Source: Holacanthus passer (lineage: Eukaryota; Chordata; Actinopteri; Pomacanthidae). From it: a DNA stretch of 64,000 nt. Where the stretch lies: positions 2,427,501-2,491,500 of the forward strand of contig JAFREQ010000027.1 of NCBI GenBank assembly GCA_025331565.1, read 5' to 3'. The notes under the pieces were generated by a model. That model made no database searches, was not told the origin of the DNA, and saw nothing but the letters and a program-made list of their open reading frames with translations. Positions 12,509 through 26,500 of the stretch are shown here, in pieces; positions within the stretch are counted from its first letter, which is position 1; every line of letters begins with the position of its first letter. The position numbers and the translations under genes are program-made.

Positions 12509-14450
12509 AAACTTTTCATTTCAAAGAGTTCATCTTTTGTGACCTGCCATATTTCCTGCTGTATATATGTAGTCTCAACTTAATGAACAGTCATATTTTT
12601 TTCTCTTCTCTGTATAGAGTTGTAGCTTATGAATGTATAAATACCAGTTGAGTTAAAATACTACAGATTATAAGATTTGTGCCTGATTTATTATTTTTTC
12701 GCAGTCTCACAAAACTTTGCATTCCAGATTATTTTAAACTCTAACTGGTTCAGAAAGATAGTCCTATACATTATTTGTAGTTGCATCTATATACATATTT
12801 TTCAAATTCCATGTATTGGAACAACTATTTTGGCATTAAAATTTGTCATTTATAACTTGTTTGTCATGGTCGTGTCACAGTCCTGTCAGGTTTTATTGTC
12901 TTTTCTGGGGTTATTGTTGTATGTTTGCACTGTTTCCCTTCTCTGTTCCTATGGTCCAGGCCTGCTTCTCCCTCCACACCTGTTCTGCATTAAGTCTCTT
13001 TAGCCCTGTCCTGCTCTCAGTGTTTTCCCAAGTCAATCAGCTCCTACCTGCTCCTCCTTCCCACTCACCTGTTCCCTATTCCCTCGTTACCCTTCCCTCC
13101 CTAGTGTATTTAGTCTATATATTATCAATACTCTTATTGATACTACTCCATAAATAGGTGCAAAAAATAAAGACATGACTTGTTTAAACCAAGTCCAGTT
13201 TTTTTGTTAGTTAAAGTTATAAAGACTGCAGTCATCTCCCCACAGTTTAAAATATTTACAACAATAAGCAGAACAAAATGCGTTATCTCTGGATGTCAGT
13301 TCAAACTTAGGCTATCTAGAGAGTAGTGATTTAGTTGGCAGTTGGCTATTGAGCATGTCTAAACCGACTGGACTTCACAGTAGTGAAGGGCTGTAAATGT
13401 AAATGGCAGCCCTGTGATATTCTGCCGTTATAGAGAATGGGTTGGACTCGTGTGTCTGGCATCTGCTATCCACTGATGAAGCTGTGGCTGCTGACTGACA
13501 TTGTCTATGGGATAACTTAGAAATAAAAATGAGAAATGCTTAAAACTGATACTAACACCTTAATGATGACAAACATCTGGTTTTATGTCTGTGAAGGTTC
13601 ATCCATGCCATGACTTCATCCAAGTCATCCAAGTCATAGATTTTTGAAGACATTTCACTTCCCTGATTACAGTCTCTGATCTAGTTTTACTGACACTACA
13701 TGTTGGAGCATGTAAGGTTTGTCTGTATGGTTGACATTTTTGACACTTTTTGACACTTTCCACATACGTATATACTAGTTCTTTATTCATGTGGTTTTTA
13801 GACAGCATAGAAAGCAAAGTTAATCTATTGTGAGTAATTACGTGTAATTCTTTGAGTTTCTGATCCCCAAAAAGAAAGAACTCAGACATCATAAATGAAA
13901 ATTACTGCGTAATCTGTGTAAGACTTAAAGTTAGTTTTAAATGAGCCTGGTGACGTGATTAAAACATGGTTACTTCAAGAATATCCTTACTTTATAATTT
14001 TCAAAATACATCCGGTCTAAAAATACTTTACCAGTGTTTTTACATGTGTTAACCCATTTGGCCTAAAAAAAAATGTATGTAAATTTCTACCAAATGTGCA
14101 CTTTAGATATTTTTTTGGTAATGTCATATTACTGTGCTACTTTCAAGGCAGCCATACAAGACCTAATGTGGTGCTTTGTAAAACTGCATAAATTAAGGTA
14201 AATGTTATTTTTTTTTTAGAGGTTAACGAGGGAAGAATATTAAGCTAGCTTGTTTGTGTCTGATTCTGATATTATGTGAAAAGTTAAGCTAACTGTTAAT
14301 GTCAGCTTTAAAAGAGTATTACTAAAATATCTTCTAATATAAACAGCAATTTACACATTTTGACATTATAAAACAAGTACCGAGAAAATTTGAATTAACC
14401 GGTAAAATAAAGGTTTCATTACCTCCTGCCTCTGTCTGATCGATTTATCT
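12509..14450. other. rdh8 3' UTR and rdh8-palb2 intergenic region
   Basis: The 3' UTR follows the stop at 12506-12508; candidate poly(A) signals are ATTAAA near 12835 and AATAAA at 13167. Beyond this nothing gene-like was seen up to the palb2 promoter region. Confidence 0.4.
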
Positions 14451-14540
14451 GACTTCCGCTGCTCAGGCCTGTTTGAGGGAGTCGCGGGAAATTGGAAGTG
14501 AATCGATAGTCGGCTATTCGAACATCAAAATAAAGTTTTC

Positions 14541-17500
14541 ATGGACACACCAGCGGTTCCTCTGTAAGTCCGCCTTTAATATTGACTACATTTATGATCA
14601 AGTTGTCATTTCAACAAACTATTTGTGTGTAGACTGCTTTGTTGTCAACTCTTAATGTTTCGGTGCTTTCGGCTAAAGTTCATAACGAAAGCACGTTTAC
14701 TAAGATCCAGCTATACCGTTAGCTTTTTAGCTATGTTAAGCTAACGTTTTCTAACCAATACGTGTACTTGACACCAACAACAACTAAACAAATGTCAGTG
14801 TGTGTTAGCCGTGTTATAGCTATATGTGTGTATACGTGTGTGTGTTATGTGTCAGGATGGAGAACAGTGTGGGAGACACCCTGCATTGTGAGGATCAGCT
14901 GAGGACCACACTGCACTGTGATGACAAGGAGAAGGTAGATCACATCTGTCTGCACAGTTAACCTTTAGAAAGTGCCACAATGAGCCTTTAATGACTCCTG
15001 CTGACATTATTTTACCCCCTCAGCTTCGTAGGAAGTTGGTACTGTTACAAAGGGAGTACCTCAGGACAGTCCAGAGACTAAAGGTGAGACTCACTCCTTC
15101 ACTTTGTGTCTGTTAGCCCAGTGTAGATATTCTCTGCCTCACACACATGTTGATCTGCTCACAGCGTGCAGAGCGTTCAGAAACAGTGCGGAGTCATGTG
15201 AGGAGCAGGATTACACAGCAGAACCACCAGGAGCAGAGAAATCCAGAGATCACATCTAACCCCTGTCTCAACCCATCTTCACTGACACTGGATGCTCAGA
15301 ATGGGGCAGTCTCAAGTATACCTCAGTGTCAGAGACCCACAGGTAGTTCATAAAAATGTTACAGGAAATAGATTTGTGTAGTGCAGGTGTAAATATATGT
15401 ATGTAATAAACTACCTAGAATCATTCAATCCTACATGCAGTATGAATATGACTATTTTAGTTGTACTATGAAGTCATTCATTGTTGATGCAAATGTTCTG
15501 ATCACTGCATGTCAGATTCTTTTTTCTGTTGCTGTCATTCACTGTGCCACTGAGCCACTGTGCTAATCGGTGCAACTAACTCTTATGCAGACTAATGTGT
15601 GCCTGTGAGCTGCTAGAGAGTAAGATAAGATAAACCTTAATTCGTCCCACGGTGGGGAAATTCTTAGTCTAAATATCGACGGAGGTTGTGCAAAAAGGAA
15701 GAGAGATATTAGAAGATAAGGCTGACGAGAGGAGGGTAGGGCAGTTTTTGAAGATTCAGTTAAAATAGTCTGTTATCATAGTGCCTGAATTTATCACAAA
15801 ATGAAAATATATTTTTGTTATTGGATGCAAATTTGTACATATGCATATATATCCCAAATCAAATCTAGAAAACATCTAGTAATATGGTTGAGATTACACT
15901 GTCATTACTCTGAGAAGCAGACATTATTTTGCCTGTAATAACAGTACAAATTAGAATTCACAAATTTTCTGATGTTTTACCAGGTCCCACAGATTCTGAG
16001 AACTCCAGGAGGAGCCAGGTGATCAGGTTCCTACTCCCCTCTGATGCCGCTTGCCCACAAACCCCAGATTCCAGCTGTGACTCAACAAGAAGTCTCAGAC
16101 CCAGTTCTGCCCTGCGCCTCAGGTCTCGACGCAGCCGCCTGCGCTGGGAGAAGAGGAGCACTGAGGATGGCAGGAGCACAGACAACAGTGAGGAGGGATG
16201 GGAGCAGAGTGAAAGGATGGAGACTGCCAGAACAGAAGGAAGTGAAGAGAGAGTCAACGCAGAACTTGTGAATGAAAGCGAAGAGCTCTTTTCTGGTACA
16301 GAATCCGAGTCTCCCTCTCTGCTGCTTACACACTGGAACACTTGTGGACAAACTGAAACAGGAAATATAGAGGCAAAAGAGATACAAGGAGGACAAGAAC
16401 AAAGGGAAAAAGAGACTGAGTTAAAAGATAAAGGGAACAAAGAGTCCGAGTCAACATCTTTGCTGCTCACATGTGAGAACCCTGCTATACACACTGAAGG
16501 AAGGGGACAAGATGGTACACAAAATGGAAGAAGGGAGATAGAGGAAGGAGAGGAAGATGAGAATAGCAAAGGACAGAACAATGGAAGGCTGTGTGAAGAC
16601 AGCAGCAATAATGATACTGAACAAAATGCAGCAGAGCAAATCGAGCAAAGTGAAAAAAGTCATGATAGTACAGTCGAAATAAAAGAAGAAAAAAGTGAGA
16701 TGGTTGGAGGAGAGCATGATGTAAAGGGTGTGGGTCTCCTGGACTCCTGTACCCTAGTGGAAGGACTGCTTTTCCCAGCAGAGTACTACGTCCGAACAAC
16801 AAGACGTATGACATCTTCACAGAGTCAGCCTGACATGCAGGCCGTCATACTCTCCCAGCTGAGCACGGGACGACGCAGGAGCCGCGGCCGCGGCAGAGGA
16901 TTGAACAGGCACATTCACAACCCCAAAGGTTTAGATCAGCACGCTCAGACAGATTTCTCCTCTCTGACGACTGCATCTCCATCTGTAGTGCCTCATATAG
17001 AATCACAGGCAGATGAAACATTTGCTGAGCTGAATGGTTATGGCTCCAGTCAGATTTCAGATCATATCTCAGCTTGCCAGTTTGACACAGATGCTTGTTT
17101 TTCTCCTACTGTCACCCCTGTTCGTCCAGCAAGAGGTAGGAGGAGGAGAAGAGGTAGAGGCAAAGGGAGACCTCAGACTCCTCGATGCTCTCTTAATTCA
17201 GACACCCATCAGCAAGGCCTTGGACAAACCTCAGATGATCCCCAGCCCACCAGCTCTCCGATCTCTTCCTCCCCGTCGCTTCATGCAGCTGATGGTCCAA
17301 AGCCCTGTCTCACTCCAGGAGAAGCTGTTCCAGTGCCAGACGACCCCCAGCCTGCATCCACAGCTACACAGCCTTCTTCAGGAGATAATGGACCTCAGTC
17401 TAGCTCTGCCTCTGGACGTAAGGTCTATCCCATCTTTGCGAAGAGCAGCAACAGGACTAATGGATCCACACAGATAAATAGAAGTAAGACTTGTATATGT

Positions 17501-20500
17501 GTGTGCCAATGACAGAGAATGAACCTGTTACTATTTGAAACAGGCTGTTTCTGAGTCTTGGTGTACGGGCTCTTACACACCTGTAACCTGCTTCCTCAAA
17601 CTAATAAAGCAATGCAATGACATTTTCTTTCACTTTGTGTCCTGCAGGTGCAGCAAACTGTCAGTCTCTCCTCTTGCCCTCCTCCCCACCTGTCCAAGCT
17701 TCTCTGCTTCCTCTCCCCTCCCTGTCTCCCAGCCCGCTGCTCAACAACCTGATAAACTTTGACATTCCACAAGATTTCCATCTCCCCGATGACCAGTTTG
17801 CCTCCCTAAAGCTGCACAAGCTCCGCCAAGTCACTGTGGAATCAGTTGAACATTTTACACCGCCGTCTTACAACGAACAGAGGAGCATCCAGGACTGTGA
17901 GCCCCTCAGCAGCAGTCATCCAGTGATGTCTCTTTCACTCCCACTCAGCCTCACACCCACAATCTCAAATTCACCCCATCCAACTGAAGCAAAGCAAACT
18001 GCCACACAGTCCGTAGACCTTCAAAACCTGTCGATAGAACACAAGCCTACAGGTAAACTGACGAGCCGGTTCTTAACTAAAGAGTCATCTGACCGAGATA
18101 TTGCACAAACCCCTGGAGAGGAGCAGACTGAAAACCTTCACCCACAGTGTCACACTCATGCCACCACAACAGGATCCATGTCAGTGGTCACAGTGAGCAA
18201 TAGGAATGATTGTGTCATAAGTCAGTCAGATGAACTAGGAATAAAAGAGTCTTTTGTCATTTCATCAGAAGAAAAAACCACTTCTCCTGGTGTAGTTCAT
18301 CCTTTGGACGATCAGAGGTCTACAAACCGCCAAACAGGTGACAGATCTATCATCAAGACTCTTTCCTTTGATTGCCCGGTACAGAAAGCCCCTGAGGAGC
18401 CTTTTAACACCTGCACTGCTGCACAGGCCTGTAATGACAGTGAAGCTCCAGGAGAGTCTCCTGTGCAGCATCTGAATGTGAAATCTGCCAAAGAGTCGAA
18501 GGGATCGTCTGAACCCACCACAAGTCCCGTCAGAGAAAAGAAACATCAGAACAAGGTGGACCACGGTGTCCACTCCCAGCTCCTGTTGAGCCCTCTTCTG
18601 GCATCGGCACCCTTCATATCCCCACGCCTGCGCTGCTCCTCCAGCCCCACACTACCATCACTGGGACTCACCCCCCACCCTGTCCTTGCTGCCCTCCCGC
18701 TGACGTCCTCTCCCTCTGCCCCAGCTCTCACCCTGCCTCCCCCTCATAGCCCGTCCACCCAGGGCCTCTCGCCTCCGAGTCTCTCTCCCTGTCCATCCCT
18801 CAATTCCCTCCCTCCTAGCCAGCCCCCCACCTCTCCCAATGATCAGATCCAGGCCTTATCTGAGCCGTCACAGAGGGTTGAACCTGCTACCTGCCCGACT
18901 GTTTCCGGCGTCCAGTCAGAGGGCTCAGATGGACAGGTGGGCCTGGGAACAGAGGAGACAGTGCAGGAACACGTGATGACACGCACACACACACTGAAGG
19001 TAAAAAGTTTTACTTGTCAAGAATTCAATGTCCTAAGCAGGATAGCTGTGTGAACCTTTGTGTGTGTGTTCAGGCCCCAGCAGGAGGCAGTCTGGTGGAT
19101 GCTTGCTGTCTGCCCGGATCCTCAGGTGGTCTTTGTGTAGCAGCAGCTGGAAAGTGGGCGGTGTGTCTCTGGACTCAGACTTCAGCTTCTGACTGGAGCT
19201 TAATACACACCTGGGCCTTCAATGAGGTGAGTGTGTAGAAATCAATACCCTACATTTAATTCTTGCTGATTTTAAAATAAATAGGGAGGAGTTATGTTGA
19301 AACACACTCAAATAGGACAAAAACAACTGTGGACAGACTCAACATTTACTATTTCTGGGATCCAGTGTGACACTTTATAATATGGATATGTTTATTTTTT
19401 TATAATTTATGATTGATTTCTGTGTTTTCTTACAGCCAGTGATCAATCTGTTTCCAGTCCCAGATGCTGCTGGGCTGATGTGTGTGACTCTGGGTCAGTT
19501 AGAAATCAGAGAAGTGAGGTGAATACAACACTCTCAATCAGACTTTCTGACATGTATTTTAACATTTTTGGCTGTTGGCTACATTTTGACACTGTGTGTT
19601 TGTTGACAGGATGCTGTCGAGCTCCAGCCTCTTGCAAGTGCAGCTCTGTGAGGGCGTTGTCCAGGTTGTCCTGGGTATGTCTAAGTCCAGAGTGGTCACC
19701 TCCTCCCACTCAACATCTGGTTCCATCCTGCAGGTGTTTACGCTGTCAGACAGTGGCAGGTAACACAGAGTTTGTGTTGTATTTATTCCCTCTCAGTTAT
19801 TTTCTCACAGTTGCCTCAGTGTCTCATCTCTCTCTCAGCACACTGAGCTGTCAGCCTCTGGTGTCTCCTGGGGTTTGTGTCGGGGCCCTCGCTCCAGTGG
19901 ACGGACTCCCAGATGCTCTGATCGGCACAGATGAAGGCAGATGCCTCTTCGTCTGGTGAGCAAGATTGTAACAGAGAGATTTTAAAGTTGTTTCCGTGCT
20001 AGTAGTTAACTCGCAGCAAAACATGCTTAGAATATTTTAATGCATCTGGCTTTTGTTCCTATGAAGGTTCAATGCACTTGTTGTTGGTTGCTTTGGACTA
20101 AAGCATCTACCAAAAGCATGGAGTTGGTTTAAACTGTGTTGATTAAATCAGTACAGGAACACAACAGTGAAAGTTCATGTTTCCTTTTTGAGAGAAAATA
20201 CCTCTGACTTTAGAATAAGGTCCAGATTTGGCTCTCAGGCTCTGCTGCTGTTTACAGTGGAATGTATTTTCTGTGTTTATACGTTACAGGAATGTAAAGA
20301 CAGGACAGCTGCTGCAGAGAATCATCCTCGGAGATGGTTTATCACACACTGCCTGTCTCAGAGGATACTCCTACTGTGTAAGTGTCTTTGCTTTACATGT
20401 GTTATCGAAGAATTGCACGTTCCACCGCAACTGTCTCACTGTGCAGATGATTTTACTCCTGTGTGTTTGTGTGTATGTTGGTGCACAGGGAGTGTTATTT

Positions 20501-21009
20501 GTCCTGCTGCAGCATCAGTTGCTTAGCTCCCTGGAGGAAGAAGAAAAAAAGGCAGATCATCAAATGTTTTTGGAGGAGGGGAAGCAGGAGGAAAGGAAGG
20601 AGGCCGCCCTGTTCTCCTTGGTTGCTGTTAACCCTCTGAGTGGAAAATCTGTCCTGGCTACACGGCTGTATCCTTCCAAAGCCTGGTCTGGCAGGTGAGA
20701 TGAGGGCTGATGGAAGAGGAAGCTTGTTAGTCTCTGTATGTATACACTCATGTAACTAACACTCCTGCGTTCTTCAGGCTGTGTGAAGCCGACGTTAGCA
20801 GCTGCAGCGTGGTGGGCCTGAGTCAGAGCGGCTGTATGTGTGTGTGGGAGCTCGGGCGTCGGGGGGGCTCGAGGATGGTGTGGGCTCCTGAGAGCGAAGG
20901 CTGGCAGCTGGCACGATGGGGGCGAGAAGGTACACTGGTGACTGGACATCACAACGGAGACGTTACTTTACACCGCTGCACTACGAGTCAGACATCTGTC
21001 AAACAGTAA
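14541..21009 (+). CDS. palb2: partner and localizer of BRCA2
   Basis: Thirteen coding exons: 14541-14563, 14856-14934, 15024-15083, 15165-15342, 15984-17483, 17648-18999, 19074-19226, 19436-19518, 19610-19759, 19839-19955, 20290-20377, 20489-20694 and 20778-21009; about 1,406 aa against 1,186 in human. PALB2 bridges BRCA1 and BRCA2 at double-strand breaks. Domains: coiled coil around residues 35-63 (LRRKLVLLQREYLRTVQRLK) for BRCA1 and self binding; long acidic, low-complexity middle; ChAM nucleosome-binding motif GLLFPAEYYVRTTRRM near residue 374; two Arg/Gly-rich basic patches near 16.88 and 17.15 kb; conserved IPQDFHLPDDQFASLKL; and a seven-blade WD40 propeller in the last seven exons for BRCA2 binding. 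I chose the upstream ATG at 14541 because MDTPAVPL, split by an intron, parallels the human start; an in-frame ATG at 14857 would remove eight residues. A poly(A) signal lies at 21631. Confidence 0.93.
15621..15665 (+). repeat. short dispersed repeat tail (family Z)
   Basis: AAGATAAGATAAACCTTAAT then TCGTCCCACGGTGGGGAAAT. The same module occurs at 39.1 (inverted), 54.3 and 62.4 kb. It looks like the 3' tail of a retroposon. Confidence 0.6.
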
Positions 21010-21630
21010 AAACTCTCTGATTACTTTTATCAAATTTAAAAGTCTGTCTGTCACTGTATCATTGTTCGCATGAAGATTTTAACATGGCTTCAGCTGAGAG
21101 ACACACTTACTTCACCGTCACGTTTGTTCATTCTACCTGATTCTGAACGCAAGAGGTTCTTCTGGCCACCCTTAAACATTTCAGCCTAATGAAGGTCAGC
21201 TTTCATGTGCAGGAGAGTCTCTGTAACCTCCAGGAAACTGTACTACTGAGATGAAGACATTTATATACTGTAAACTGAACACGTTAATTCATTGGCCCAC
21301 TGATAAAGTTTTATTTAGAAAATGACATAACCTCAACTCGACTGAATTGTTAAAAATGAAGTGCTTCTAAATTGTACTAGTTTTCATCCAGCCTAAAAAA
21401 ATGATCTCCACTCATGCTTTTAGTGCACCAGTTTAATACACTGAGCCTTGTGTGATGATGACTACTTGATGCTGGATTTTCACTTTTTAGACCACGTTGA
21501 CCCCAGTCTGAAAAGCAACTTTGTGTTTTATTACTGCTGCTGGTTTCAGTGTTCCTAACTGTGCTTCCTTGAATATATTGTGTACATTTCTTATATCTAA
21601 AGAAAAATAACAATTGTTTTTATAACTGAC

Positions 21631-21636
21631 AATAAA
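21631..21636 (+). terminator. palb2 polyadenylation signal
   Basis: AATAAA 622 bases after the stop codon, the first good hexamer downstream on the plus strand. Confidence 0.5.
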
Positions 21637-21659
21637 CATTTATGGATTCTATTCTATTT

Positions 21660-22735
21660 TTGTCTACTTTTATATTGCTAAGGTGTTCTGGTGTCTGATG
21701 TAAGGTGTCTCTGGCCATGTCTTTGAAAGTTGCTTAAAGCTTCTTCTATTCTGATGCAACCTTTTCATTTTTATTAGGGTTTAGTTTTCTGAGCAGTCAC
21801 TTAAATCTGAGACATACCTGAAGTGTTTTAGTCACATTCGTGCATTTTGGATGTTAAGAAATAACTGAATAAAAACTGAACTTGCAGAATTGAGAAATGT
21901 ATGTAACTATACAACTGTAAATGAAGCTGTAATTACTATTTGTGTCCGCTAGGTGGTGCCAAAGGTTTCAGACGTACACTACATGGTTCAGCGCTTCTGC
22001 TCATAAATCTTTTTCAGTTCCCCTCAATTTTCTTCCACTTGACATTATTAAATATAGCATGGAAGAGTAATTTAGTTACTTTACACCAAACAATCATCTC
22101 CTACCAATAATTTAGTAAAATCCCTCCATGGTTCCTTAGTCAAGCTTTGTAGATTGTGCAACAAGAGTTTGCATGAAATGGTGCAGATGTATTATCAAAA
22201 GTTAAAAAGAGAAAAAATGTAGAAAATCCAGAGTTCTATGTGTGTGAATGCCTACATTATTTTTCAAAGCTTCTCTTTTCTGTAGGATAATGCTGCCTGT
22301 CAAGGTTAGTTTTACTACTTAGTTAAAGGGTCAGATCCTCCATATGATGGATATTCAGTCCTGCAGATTTGCACGTCTACTTGTTATTTCAACGCTATCT
22401 ATAAGATTATGTATCAGTGGAGGTAAGTGTGAAAAGGTTCTTTGTAATTTGATTGAACCAACCCTTTGAACAGCCTGTTCAAATAATTATATAGGTCAAG
22501 AGGTCTAATATGGGATTTAAGCAGGTCAGCATGAAGCACAAATAAATGTAGACCTTGATGAAACAATCTCAACACAAGTTCCATTTAGGAGCTATTCTGG
22601 AGCTTTCATGAGTTTGCCCATTCATGGTAGATGTTTAAATTTCATCTTTTGTCAAGTTTCATAGATCAAGAATGAACTTTCAATCTCAAATGTAGTTCTT
22701 GTTTTTGTGTGCAGACGAAAGTGGTCTTGTTCAAG
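21660..22735. other. palb2-plk1 intergenic region
   Basis: A convergent intergenic gap of about 1 kb with nothing recognisable. DCTN5, which lies between PALB2 and PLK1 in human, is not here. Confidence 0.4.
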
Positions 22736-22741
22736 AGAATC

Positions 22742-22747
22742 TTTATT
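22742..22747 (-). terminator. candidate plk1 polyadenylation signal
   Basis: TTTATT on the plus strand (AATAAA on the coding strand), which would give a 3' UTR of about 780 nt. No experimental support. Confidence 0.35.
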
Positions 22748-23517
22748 TGAACTTGAGTAAAATTAAACCATCTTTACAACATGTATACATATTCAGCAGT
22801 ATGTACAAGTTTGTACATCTTGTTGAAAAAGACAAGACATCTAAAATAGACTTTTTAAAAAAAGGTAACTACAGGAAGAATGTACATGATGGAGACATGG
22901 TCCATTTCTCTACAAACAACACAGATAAAACAGACAAACTAGCAAAACAGACCAGAGAAGCATTTTTTCCATCCACACAGCCAGTCTAAATCTCATCCCC
23001 CACCACACACTTGTCCACCTGGCTTCACTTTAAAAGACATGACTGATACATGAATAAATGCAAACAAGCAGAGAATCTTGGAGGAAAGTTTAAACCTCAA
23101 GATGATGAATTTTGGGGGCAATTTTAAATTCATCTTTTCCTCCTAGACTCATTTGATCGCACATGGTTAACTTGTCTGCTGTGCTGCCGAGTGATCCAGC
23201 CATCTTAGATTACTTCAGCAGGAACTTGTTTGTCAAGAGTAAGCTTCATCAAGAAAATTAAGAGTTTCTATTACTGGTAAGAAAAGGGGTAAAAGTCAGT
23301 GGCTGAGGGTGTGAAATTCAACAATCATGTACAAACATATAGAAGAGTAATTTTCATGGTACATGTCAAAGCCTCCAACATGACAAAAGTCATTACACTG
23401 TGACCCTTCAATAATATACAGGACAATTTTAAGGGTCTGTTCTGTCCTCAGAGGCTGGCAGACAGGAAGTGGCCAGTGATTAAAGACAGAGTGATTGAAG
23501 AAGTGGTGTAAGGTGGT

Positions 23518-26500
23518 CTAACGTGCGGCGGAGGCAGGCTTGCTGTCCAGCAGTTTCTCCACCATGAGCTTGGCGTAGCGAATGCGGCTGGCCAGCTCCT
23601 TACTGCAGCCAAACTCCTCCAGCAGAGACAGCTTGTAGGTGCGGAAGTCTCGCTTCTCATCGATGTAGGTCACCGCAGCCATCAGCGGACACAGGATCAG
23701 CTTGGTGTGGTCCTGGCAGAGGGGGAAACGGAGATTCAGGATTTGAGATGATGAAAAACAAAACTGTATTCAACCATTTAGAGTGACTGGGTGGGAGAGG
23801 ATGTGGTGCTTGTCTAACCTGGAAGAAGTTGATCTGAACTGTGCCGTTGCTGAGGTGCAGGACGATGGCGCTCTTGGTTCGGAACCAGAGGGAGAGGTAA
23901 GGCAGCCGAGCCAGCTCGTCTCCTTCCCGCCGTGCAATGTTGGCGCCGGCCTTCAGCAGGTGCTCGCTCATGTAATTGCGGAAGTATTTCAGCAACGTTA
24001 TCTACAAGGAGAAAAGAGAACAAGGACATAAGAATCCGTTGACTGGAAGCATTATTGATACAAAAGCCTCAATTAACCTGCAAAATTTAGTCAGGATTGT
24101 TAAGTAAATGTAGAGTCAACTACTGACCTTCTTGTTGAGAGCAGTAGGGTAAGAGCGAACGCTGAGGTACGATTCAGCTGCCATCTTGTCAATATACTGC
24201 AGACTGTCTCCGTCAGCGTACATGATCAGACGTGTGTAATCGTTGAACAGCACACCCACGCTGTTGTCACAGAGCTGGTAGCCTGAAATACACATATGAA
24301 ACTCTTGGTAAGGATCCCTCAAGTTAAATTTGTTTTTTTGAAGAATTTTAACTAAGCAGGATACTTCTTCACACTTCAGCTCTCCCTGGTGGACAAACTA
24401 TGTAATGGCACCACTATTTCTAAACTACCTCAAACGCAGTTTGCCATTTCACTTCACAGTTTCTTGTTACTTATAAAGCTCTTTCATGGGGGACATTTTG
24501 ACATGTCATAATCATAATAACAGCAGTGATGGCTGCATACATACTGGCTCATCAGCTTTAACTACAATATGATTTTTGTTCAATCTAACTTGATAAATGA
24601 CAAACTATTTTAAGAAGTATAGCCCTGATTGTTAGATCTAGATTCTAACTCTTACCTAGTCCATATTTGTCAGAGTAGTCTACCCATTTGCTGATCCAAA
24701 AGATGGGAATACATGCAGGATCCTCTGCCTCTTCTGGAAATACAAAAACAGAACAAACTCTTTGTAGAAAACATTGACAGGCACAATATGATCCAAACCT
24801 CTTAAGATGTGCAGCATTGAAACTAAAATGATTTGCCAGCTCGACTCACCTTGGCAGATGACCGCCTTCTCAGAGGGCTTGGCAGCAATGATGCTGTTGA
24901 GCTGCTGTAGCATATCTTTCAGGTGGTTTTCTGCTGGCTCTGCCTCTCTGTACGGAACACACAAGTGACAACAGTCAATGACAGAAAAATAGAGCTGCTG
25001 TAGAATATTGTAACACAAAAAGCAATTCTGCACTGTCACACACAGGATGGTGTGAACAAGACAGTTCTGTCATAGATACTGAGTCTCTGAGTAAGTTAAA
25101 CCCCCTTAAACCACCACTCCACATCTACAGAGCATGATGCCACTAGACATCGACAAGTTAAGAACACTATTCCTTGACGAAGATGGATTCTTAATAAGCT
25201 TTTCTGCTGAAGCTTGACATTATAAACAGTAAGGGTGCAGATTCCGTTTCAAACATTGTACAAACGTCTCTCACCTTTGTGCAGGTTCATCCTTCACGTC
25301 CACCCTCTCTGTCCCCGCTGGAAAGACAAAAATCACATCATTAACACTCTTGCCAAGACTAAAAGAATTATATGGATACAGTTAAACACTGCCTATCTAT
25401 ATCCTGTGCGACGAAAATATTTGAGTATTATTTTACAGAATTTGCAGACTAATGTTAAGTTATAGTCAGTCACTTAGTGCTGGGCTCATTACCCTTGTTG
25501 TTAATAGCAGTCAGTGGGCGTCTCTGGTTGAGCTCCATGGTTGTGGAGGGGGCGATGGAGAAGCGCGGGGGCACAGTGAGGCAAGTTGTAGGCAGACGCA
25601 AGGGGACGTAGCCAGATGTGAAGAACTCATCTGTTTGCATCTCAGCGATGGTGGGCCTTTGGGTGGGATCAGCATGCAACATGCGCTTGATGAGAGTAGA
25701 TGCGGCCGGGTTGATGTGCTGCAGAGACAGTTGTAAATTCAGGTTATAAGAGGTGAGGAGCAAGTCTGAAGTGTTTAAAACAATATACTTATAATATATT
25801 TTGAAGGAACAATGTGCTACATTAGTGCAGCTTACCCAGGGAACGGTGTAGTTGTTTTTCTTGATGCGGTTGTAGGTCTCCTTCAGACAGGAGGTCTCGA
25901 ATGGGGGCTTACCCACCAACAAAGTGTACCTGAGAACAGAGAGGAATTTAATCTGACTGGGTTGAATCATGCAGAATAGCGTTTGCATTTTCTGCAGTGA
26001 AACTGTTTTGCATGTGTGCTTTTGTTTTCAGACTTACAATATACATCCAAGTGACCAGACGTCCACTTCATAGCTGTGGCCTTTCTTGCAAAGAACTTCG
26101 GGTGCAATGTAGTTGGGCGTTCCGCACAGGGTCTTCTTCCTCTCGCCATCAAACTCAATCTTAGTGGCCAAACCAAAGTCCCCTGGAGAAGCAAGACAGA
26201 CAAGGTGTCGTAAAGCAGCAGACTGAAAAGGACATTTGTTTTGTGTAAACTTCCAGGACACATTAATGTTCTTAAATGTGTCATTTTCCCCCGATTGAAG
26301 GTTTATTTGTGTGTTTAACCCTTATGAGAATTTTCCCCAGCAGCCAATGGAAACGACTCATCCAGGAAGTAGGACACATTTGTGGAGTGAGAGCTGGGCT
26401 GTGTCTTTTCTTACCGGACCAACAGGTTGGCTTGTGAGAGTCTTGACAAATGTTACTGGTCTCCTGTTTTTTGTATTGTAGTCAAGTTAAATCATCTTAC

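Noticed and set aside
15958..16608. 216-aa minus-strand Ser/Leu-rich ORF
   Set aside because: Antisense of the acidic, AG-rich palb2 exon; no start context, no splice signals.
21660..22735. Search for dctn5 between palb2 and plk1
   Set aside because: No exon of a dynactin subunit was found in the roughly 1-kb gap.
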